Source: Bacteriovoracaceae bacterium (lineage in GTDB: Bacteria > Bdellovibrionota > UBA1018). Taken from it: a DNA stretch of 6,156 nt. Of this stretch, positions 1 through 4,061 are shown in pieces. The notes below the pieces were generated by a model. It was not told where the DNA came from. It saw nothing but the letters and a program-made list of their open reading frames with translations, and made no database searches. The position numbers were made by a program, and so were the translations under genes. The stretch spans positions 1-6,156 of the forward strand of contig CANJNU010000064.1 of NCBI GenBank assembly GCA_947475645.1. The letters run 5' to 3'. Position 1 is the first letter of the stretch. Every line of letters starts with the position of its first letter.

Positions 1-1946
1 TCAGCAAAGCCTTTCTCAGAGCGATCGAGCGCTTCTGGGCGTGAGAATCCGCGCGCCTGATACCGAGGCCGAGGCAAGTCGTTCAATAAATCGAGTTTCA
101 CAATACCCAAACACTCTTGGGCCAGAAGTACTTCAAGATAACCCGACTGATCAAACTCGCCCACAGCACAGATCTCGACACCACGTCGTTGGGCCAAAGC
201 GAGCAACAGATCCTTACGATCGCGTGCGGCCGCAAGCACCACACGCTCTTGCGATTCGCTGGCCAAACTCTCGTTGGGACGCATTCCATGAGACTTCAAC
301 TTCACTAACGATACATCGAGACGCGCGCCTCCCGAAAGCTGAGCAAGTTCTGTTACGGATCGCGCCAGTCCTCCCTCGGAAACATTACTGATGGCCGTGT
401 AAAGGCCCATGTCACGTGCTTCTAGTAAAAAGTCGGCAAGTCGCTTTTGTGTGGTGGGGTCGGCTAACTGCACCGCCACCGACTGCCCTATTGAAGGCAA
501 TCCATCTTTTCCGGTCCGGCCACCCACCAGCCAAATCAGGTCTCCCGCCTTAACCTCGCGCAAATGCGCCGGCCGTCCTGCCACCATTCGCGGAAGTAGG
601 CCCGCAGTACCTAAGAATGCAAGCGGTTGCTGCGCGTATCGGTCGTCCACACTCATTGCCCCGTTTACAAGCGGCACACCACTTTGATTGACCGCCTGCT
701 GAAGCCCGCGGCGCATCCCATCAAGCACTCGTCGAGGATGGATTGAAAACGGCTCAGCGCCCGCTACCCGATCGAGCGGAGCAAAGCAAAGCACGTCAGT
801 ATTAAGAATGGGTTTAGCGCCTCGACCCAAGGCCAGCACATTTCGATGATTCGAATTCAACGCAGTGGCCACCGCTCCCGATGGCTCAAGTAGAAGCGCA
901 GCATGCACCGTAGAAACCGTGATACACAGAGCATCTTCGTCGTCAAAGGCCACAACGCCCGCGGGCTCATCAAGAAGAGAGAGCAGCCAAGGCTTTTGTA
1001 GCTGGGCCGTCGTGCTTTCGACGGTTTCGTTGAATAAATCAGAAATCACTGCTGGAATAAGGCCTTGAGGTGAAGCGTCTGCGTAATCGATCGCAGCATG
1101 AAAACAAGTCATGCCTCGAAGGGCTTTCCAGTTCTGCGCTAAAAGTTCAAGTTCTACTCCGGTCCATGCGCCTTGAGGAAGCCCTTGCCGGCCCCTGGTC
1201 GCGACCACTTCTGGGCGTAAAACCTCGTCAGCGAGCGATTTTAGCTCAACGGCTGATAGCCCCCAATGGTTTCTGGCACTCAACGCCTCAAGCTCAGAGT
1301 TAGGAATCGATTTTAGATCGTAAGAAATAGGCTTGTCGTGCACACGAGGCGTAGCACGGGTTAAGTCGCGCTTTACACGTTCTTGGTGAAAACGATCATT
1401 CTTCTTCAGTTCGGCTTCAGGAACTAATGTCCACGTTTCCAAAATTTCGTTACAAAATACATCGCGCGCAATTTGCGCTAAATCTTCTTCGGTGAGTTCT
1501 TGACCTTCTAAAAGCAGAAGCGATCCACTGCTGGAACGCGCATCTTCGAGTCGGCGCCCTAGGCTCATCTCTAAGGCTTCGAGCGAAGTTTTAGAGAGCG
1601 GGTCGGTTACTCCCGTGCGAAAGCGTTTTTCGATCGCCCAAAATACACCCGGACGATTGGGTGCACGCTCCATCAAATCAGGCACGCCCCCCTGCTTTCC
1701 TGCTGCCGAAGGTATGAGATTTCCGGTAAACAGCCACTGAAGAACGGGCTCCCAGTATACTTCTGAAATCGACGAAATGGTTTCTTCTCGAAGAGTGGGT
1801 AAATCGAGCCAATGAATATTTAAACATCGCGCCCAACGAATGCGTTTTCGAATCGCCGGATGAACGAGCTCAACCCGCCTGAGCAGCTCTTGAGCCATCG
1901 GATCACTGAACTGGGGCCGTAAAGTAACCTCTACGCGGGCAAACAT
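1..1946 (-). CDS. PurS-PurL fusion-type FGAM synthetase homologue with eroded active-site motifs (partial, C-terminus outside window)
   Basis: The reading frame from ATG at 1946 stays open for 648 codons to the window edge; the C-terminal part is not visible. Seen by eye: a PurS-like start (VEVTLRP..DP, residues 6-16), a second PurS-like unit at about 102-176 (GVTDP.. SLGRRL.. LETWTLV), then a PurL body with TGVELELLAQ (262-271), LEPSGAVAT (353-361), NTDVLCFAP, HPRRVLDG, GVPLVNG, a DDRY..PLAFLGTAGLLPR stretch, GGRTGKDG (475-482), EARDMGLYTAI and SESQERVV (563-570). PurL makes FGAM from FGAR, ATP and ammonia in purine synthesis. The order matches long (roughly 990-residue) PurSL-type proteins as I recall them from deltaproteobacteria. 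Odd: where the family has WSEHCxHK this protein has WKALRGMTC (273-281); where it has ETHNHPSA it has STVHAALL (345-352); and the GATFSS-type loop after GGRTGKDG is missing. No frameshift or stop occurs. Homology is clear; FGAM synthetase activity is doubtful. No good Shine-Dalgarno precedes the start, consistent with coupling to the overlapping upstream gene. Confidence 0.85.
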   Translation of the reverse strand, partial: MFARVEVTLRPQFSDPMAQELLRRVELVHPAIRKRIRWARCLNIHWLDLPTLREETISSISEVYWEPVLQWLFTGNLIPSAAGKQGGVPDLMERAPNRPGVFWAIEKRFRTGVTDPLSKTSLEALEMSLGRRLEDARSSSGSLLLLEGQELTEEDLAQIARDVFCNEILETWTLVPEAELKKNDRFHQERVKRDLTRATPRVHDKPISYDLKSIPNSELEALSARNHWGLSAVELKSLADEVLRPEVVATRGRQGLPQGAWTGVELELLAQNWKALRGMTCFHAAIDYADASPQGLIPAVISDLFNETVESTTAQLQKPWLLSLLDEPAGVVAFDDEDALCITVSTVHAALLLEPSGAVATALNSNHRNVLALGRGAKPILNTDVLCFAPLDRVAGAEPFSIHPRRVLDGMRRGLQQAVNQSGVPLVNGAMSVDDRYAQQPLAFLGTAGLLPRMVAGRPAHLREVKAGDLIWLVGGRTGKDGLPSIGQSVAVQLADPTTQKRLADFLLEARDMGLYTAISNVSEGGLARSVTELAQLSGGARLDVSLVKLKSHGMRPNESLASESQERVVLAAARDRKDLLLALAQRRGVEICAVGEFDQSGYLEVLLAQECLGIVKLDLLNDLPRPRYQARGFSRPEALDRSEKGFA

Positions 1947-2761
1947 GATGTAGCCAAAAGAAGGTGTCCTGCCAGCGCATTCACTTCCGCAGCCGAAGGA
2001 ATGAGGCAACTCAGATTCCCCCCTTCGACCAAAAGCAATTGCTCATCCCGATCTACTCCCCAGGTCATTTTGCCTGAGGCCAGGTCTATGTTTGCGGTTA
2101 ATCCAACCCACTTCAAGAATCCTGCTACCCAAAGCGACTTAAACACCATGTCCTGCAGCTGAATAGCCGAGATTCCACTCAGCGACAAAGCTTCAGACAA
2201 AGTGACTACGCGAGGAGTGGCTTCTAAGTGGGCCACCATCTCGAGCGCAGCCGTGTCGTGGGTTTCGGCGTGGGGCGAATAGCTTAACTCGAGTGGAATA
2301 AGTCGCGGCAATGATGCCGTACGCGCCGCATGGTAGTCTACAACGGTTTGGCCTAAGAGACTCATGGTTTTAGGGCGAGCGCTTGAAATATGACGACACG
2401 CCAAGGCTTTTGCTTGAAATTGGGTCTGCGACTGGCTCTGAGCTTGCCACTGAGCCACAGTAAGCGGCTGCACTACTTCGTTCGAGCCCACTGAGCGTGC
2501 AGGCTGCGAGATTCCCATGTAATTGGTGCGCAAGCCTTGTTGTTGAAGCGCTTCAGCCACTTCATTAAATGCCGATCCGTATCGATTCGCTTTACGCAAA
2601 CCCAAAGCCACCGAAGACTTTGAGAAGGCTTTCCACGCATCCGCATTTTCTAATCGTTCTAATAAAAGTGCTGCTCCCAAGGTCTGAGCTAATCCGGGAT
2701 CGGAAATCGATCCATCAATACGATCGTAAGGAGTGCGCAAACCCGTATGAAGTAAAATCAT
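1931..2761 (-). CDS. PurC-like protein (divergent SAICAR synthetase homologue, catalytic signatures lost)
   Basis: A 276-residue protein, slightly longer than E. coli PurC as I recall it (237). Fold-level matches by eye: LLHTGLRTPYDR (3-14) in place of the ATP-loop LYEGKxxxVY; AFSKSSVALG followed by SAFNEVAEALQQQGLRTNYMG (63-83) in place of the F..D.SA.. / NxxSxxxFxxLxxAGIPTHFxG region; RLIPLEL (153-159) in place of KxxPVEVVVR; and NIDLASGKMTWGVDRDEQLLLVEGGNLSC (split: 224-235, 236-252) in place of LVDFKLEFG...ADEISPDTC. PurC joins CAIR and aspartate using ATP. Here the ATP-loop lysine, the K-x-E-F-G signature spacing and the acidic DE pair are gone, and a Gln-rich insertion (QWQAQSQSQTQFQ, 104-116) is present. 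The ATG at 2761 is preferred to TTG at 2779, because a -10-like box at 2791-2796 would leave no leader for the TTG, while GAGG lies 12 nt before the ATG. First gene of a two-gene unit with the PurL-like gene. The homology call is moderate; the function is unknown. Confidence 0.65.
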   Translation of the reverse strand: MILLHTGLRTPYDRIDGSISDPGLAQTLGAALLLERLENADAWKAFSKSSVALGLRKANRYGSAFNEVAEALQQQGLRTNYMGISQPARSVGSNEVVQPLTVAQWQAQSQSQTQFQAKALACRHISSARPKTMSLLGQTVVDYHAARTASLPRLIPLELSYSPHAETHDTAALEMVAHLEATPRVVTLSEALSLSGISAIQLQDMVFKSLWVAGFLKWVGLTANIDLASGKMTWGVDRDEQLLLVEGGNLSCLIPSAAEVNALAGHLLLATSCLPA

Positions 2762-2790
2762 GGCGTTATCTGACCTCAAAACCGACCTAA

Positions 2791-2796
2791 AGTATA
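2791..2796 (-). promoter_or_regulatory. candidate -10 box (TATACT) for the PurC-like/PurSL-like unit
   Basis: Read on the minus strand, TATACT matches the sigma-70 -10 consensus at 5 of 6 positions. It lies 29 nt before the ATG at 2761, so transcription would start near 2784 and leave a leader of about 23 nt carrying GAGG. No convincing -35 hexamer stands 16-18 nt upstream (the best is a TGATCA-like sequence), so the promoter would be weak or need an activator. Confidence 0.35.
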
Positions 2797-2836
2797 GAGT
2801 TTGTGTGCGAATTTGATCAGTCCCTTGCTTTAAGAC

Positions 2837-2857
2837 GCACCGCGTCCACTGCGGTGC
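2837..2857. repeat. perfect 7-bp inverted repeat in the divergent intergenic region (operator candidate)
   Basis: GCACCGC at 2837-2843 and its exact reverse complement GCGGTGC at 2851-2857 are separated by 7 nt (GTCCACT). The site lies between two divergent genes, about 40 nt upstream of the left-facing -10 candidate and about 95 nt before the right-hand start codon. No T-run follows on either strand, and no gene ends here, so a terminator role is unlikely. A binding site for a dimeric regulator or a transcript hairpin is possible; which one cannot be told from the sequence. Confidence 0.4.
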
Positions 2858-2873
2858 TGCGATTCAGCCTCTT

Positions 2874-2926
2874 TTGACCTGTTTAGGACGCCTAGTTGAA
2901 ATTTAAAATCAACCTGTTACGCTACT
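2874..2926 (+). promoter_or_regulatory. AT-rich stretch with promoter-like hexamers upstream of the small gene
   Basis: Candidates are TTGACC (2874-2879), TTGAAA (2896-2901) with TACGCT (2918-2923) 16 nt downstream, and TAAAAT (2904-2909), which resembles a -10 box but lacks a good -35 partner. No single pair is convincing. The region is the only one available for a promoter of the rightward gene, since its upstream neighbour points the other way. Confidence 0.3.
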
Positions 2927-2931
2927 GAAAG

Positions 2932-2937
2932 AAGGAG
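2932..2937 (+). promoter_or_regulatory. strong but distant Shine-Dalgarno (AAGGAG)
   Basis: AAGGAG matches the anti-Shine-Dalgarno very well, but it ends 15 nt before the ATG at 2953, longer than the usual 5-10 nt. No alternative in-frame ATG, GTG or TTG lies closer. The A-rich spacer may be tolerated; otherwise start efficiency would be reduced. Confidence 0.5.
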
Positions 2938-2952
2938 CTCAAAAAACTACGC

Positions 2953-3213
2953 ATGAGTGCAACGAATTCAGGAAATACAAGTCAGTCCCACCACGGTAAC
3001 GGCAGCCCCGTTACGGGTATTATCGATGAAAACAAAGTGATCATCGACTTCGGAAAATACGAAGGTAAAACCGTTCACGAGGTCGCAGAAGCAGATCCCG
3101 ACTTTTACCAGCGCTTAGCGACTGAAAAAGACTCGGGCATCTTCGCGATTCGCCGTCACCGCGACAAAAGCTTCCGCCTCTACATCAATCCGCTTTCGAA
3201 CATCGATCACTAA
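2953..3213 (+). CDS. small protein with ExoX C-terminal/DUF3820-like FGKYEGKT motif
   Basis: An 86-residue cytosolic-looking protein with no signal peptide or membrane segment. Residues 1-22 are Ser/Asn/Gly/His-rich and probably disordered. From about residue 29 a compact unit follows: VIIDFGKYEGKT (29-40), VHEVAEADPDFYQRL (41-55), then IFAIRRHRDKSFRLYINP (63-80). The pattern F-G-K-Y-x-G-K-T, then helix, then D-P-x-[FY], resembles the small domain found at the C-terminus of exonuclease X-like proteins and in DUF3820 proteins. The exonuclease domain itself is absent, so no nuclease activity is claimed. The basic RRHRDK stretch could contact nucleic acid, which is inference. The gene stands alone on the plus strand, divergent from the PurC-like gene and tail-to-tail with dapF, with which it shares 4 nt. 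Real-gene evidence: good Shine-Dalgarno and a family-like motif. Confidence 0.75.
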   Translation: MSATNSGNTSQSHHGNGSPVTGIIDENKVIIDFGKYEGKTVHEVAEADPDFYQRLATEKDSGIFAIRRHRDKSFRLYINPLSNIDH

Positions 3214-4058
3214 GAGGCGGGAAATTCGCCCGAGCTGATTTCGGTAGCCGAACCTTCCATCCACAAAGGCAAACCCTTGTCTGGCCGCCAATCGATTCGA
3301 AGCACGCCTCCGGGCAGCTTTACGTCGAGAGCACCCGTGACACGCCCCGAACTCAGCGCTACTGCAGCAGCAGCACAAGCCCCGGTTCCGCACGCCAGGG
3401 TAAGCCCCGCGCCTCGCTCCCAAACACTGACGTCTAAACTCGAAATTCCAGTCACTTTCACAAACTCCACATTCGTGCGCCCAGGAAACTGGGGGTGCGA
3501 CTCGATTTGCGGGCCCCATTCGCACGTCTCGACATGAGTCCAAGACTCGTTCACAAAGATCACCACGTGCGGGTTACCCATGCTGGCCGAAGTGTACTGA
3601 AACTTTTTTCCACCCACTTCCAGCTCTTTGCTCTCACCCACCACGGGCTCGCCCATATTCACTCGCACTTGCGCCCAACCGGGCTTGTGGTCCATCACTT
3701 GGGTTTCGATCAAGCCCGCTTTCGTTTCAAACACGGTGCGCGCTCCTAAGTTTTTCAAAACGTAAAGCGCTGCAGCTCGGACTCCGTTTCCGCACATCTC
3801 GGCTTCAGATCCATCCGAGTTATAAATCACCATCTGGATCGCAGCACCCCGTGCACGCGCTTCACTTGAGGGGGGCTGCAACACCAGCACTTGGTCGCAC
3901 CCCACCCCCTGAACTCGATCCGCCACTTTGCAACACCACTGCGGCGTGACCTCGCTTGACTGAGGCGCAGTCTCGCTTGCCTGAGGCGCTACCCGTTGGT
4001 CGACCAGCACAAAGTCGTTGCCCAACCCTTCCAGCTTCGTGAACCGAATCGTCGTCAC
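3210..4058 (-). CDS. dapF: diaminopimelate epimerase DapF
   Basis: Converts LL- to meso-diaminopimelate in the cytoplasm, the step before lysine and peptidoglycan cross-link precursor synthesis. At 282 residues it is slightly longer than E. coli DapF (274). Visible: GLGNDF (11-16) with the N-terminal substrate Asn14, NSDGSEAEMCGNG (80-92) with catalytic Cys89, SMGNPHVVIF (159-168) with Asn162, GRTNVEF (193-199) with Asn196, ERGAG (214-218) and ACGTGACA (222-229) with catalytic Cys223. It is the PLP-independent two-cysteine epimerase, and all expected residues are present. The start is GTG at 4058, which places GLGNDF at the usual distance from the N-terminus. It begins 3 nt after the stop of the upstream coiled-coil gene, so translational coupling is likely; the Shine-Dalgarno is weak. 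Odd: a Pro/Gln/Ser insertion at 24-40, encoded by a tandem DNA repeat, replaces the normally helical segment. Confidence 0.97.
   Translation of the reverse strand: MTTIRFTKLEGLGNDFVLVDQRVAPQASETAPQSSEVTPQWCCKVADRVQGVGCDQVLVLQPPSSEARARGAAIQMVIYNSDGSEAEMCGNGVRAAALYVLKNLGARTVFETKAGLIETQVMDHKPGWAQVRVNMGEPVVGESKELEVGGKKFQYTSASMGNPHVVIFVNESWTHVETCEWGPQIESHPQFPGRTNVEFVKVTGISSLDVSVWERGAGLTLACGTGACAAAAVALSSGRVTGALDVKLPGGVLRIDWRPDKGLPLWMEGSATEISSGEFPAS
3951..3992. repeat. in-frame 21-bp tandem repeat inside dapF
   Basis: Two adjacent 21-bp units (3951-3971 and 3972-3992) share CTCGCTTG-x-CTGAGGCGC, 17 of the first 18 positions. On the coding strand they encode APQASET and APQSSEV, 7 residues each, followed by a remnant TPQ (a degenerate third unit at about 3930-3950). 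The phase is kept, so copy-number change would not break the gene. The encoded loop lies away from the catalytic motifs. Confidence 0.8.
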
Positions 4059-4061
4059 CGC

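Noticed and set aside
41..1303. Several plus-strand frames (41-391, 409-687, 865-1068, 1070-1303)
   Set aside because: All are antisense to the PurL-like gene, Arg/Ser/Pro-rich, and without recognisable motifs.
1..1946. Reading the PurL-like gene as a decayed pseudogene
   Set aside because: I read the frame through from 1946 to the window edge and found no stop or frameshift in 648 codons. Motif loss is confined to active-site segments while structural motifs are kept.
2762..2779. TTG at 2779 as the start of the PurC-like gene (282 residues)
   Set aside because: It would lie about 5 nt from the predicted transcription start with no room for a ribosome binding site. The ATG at 2761 has GAGG upstream; the TTG remains possible if transcription starts farther upstream.
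2837..2857. The inverted repeat as a Rho-independent terminator
   Set aside because: No U-tract follows the stem on either strand, and both flanking genes start, rather than end, on this side.
3216..3230. GGCG...CGCC as a shared terminator hairpin near the dapF stop
   Set aside because: The stem is only 4 bp with a 7-nt loop, lies inside the dapF coding end, and has no T-run.
3115..3543. 142-codon minus-strand frame and plus-strand frames at 3277-3537 and 3495-3749
   Set aside because: They are out-of-frame or antisense readings of dapF and the small gene, both of which have clear family evidence or a good ribosome binding site.
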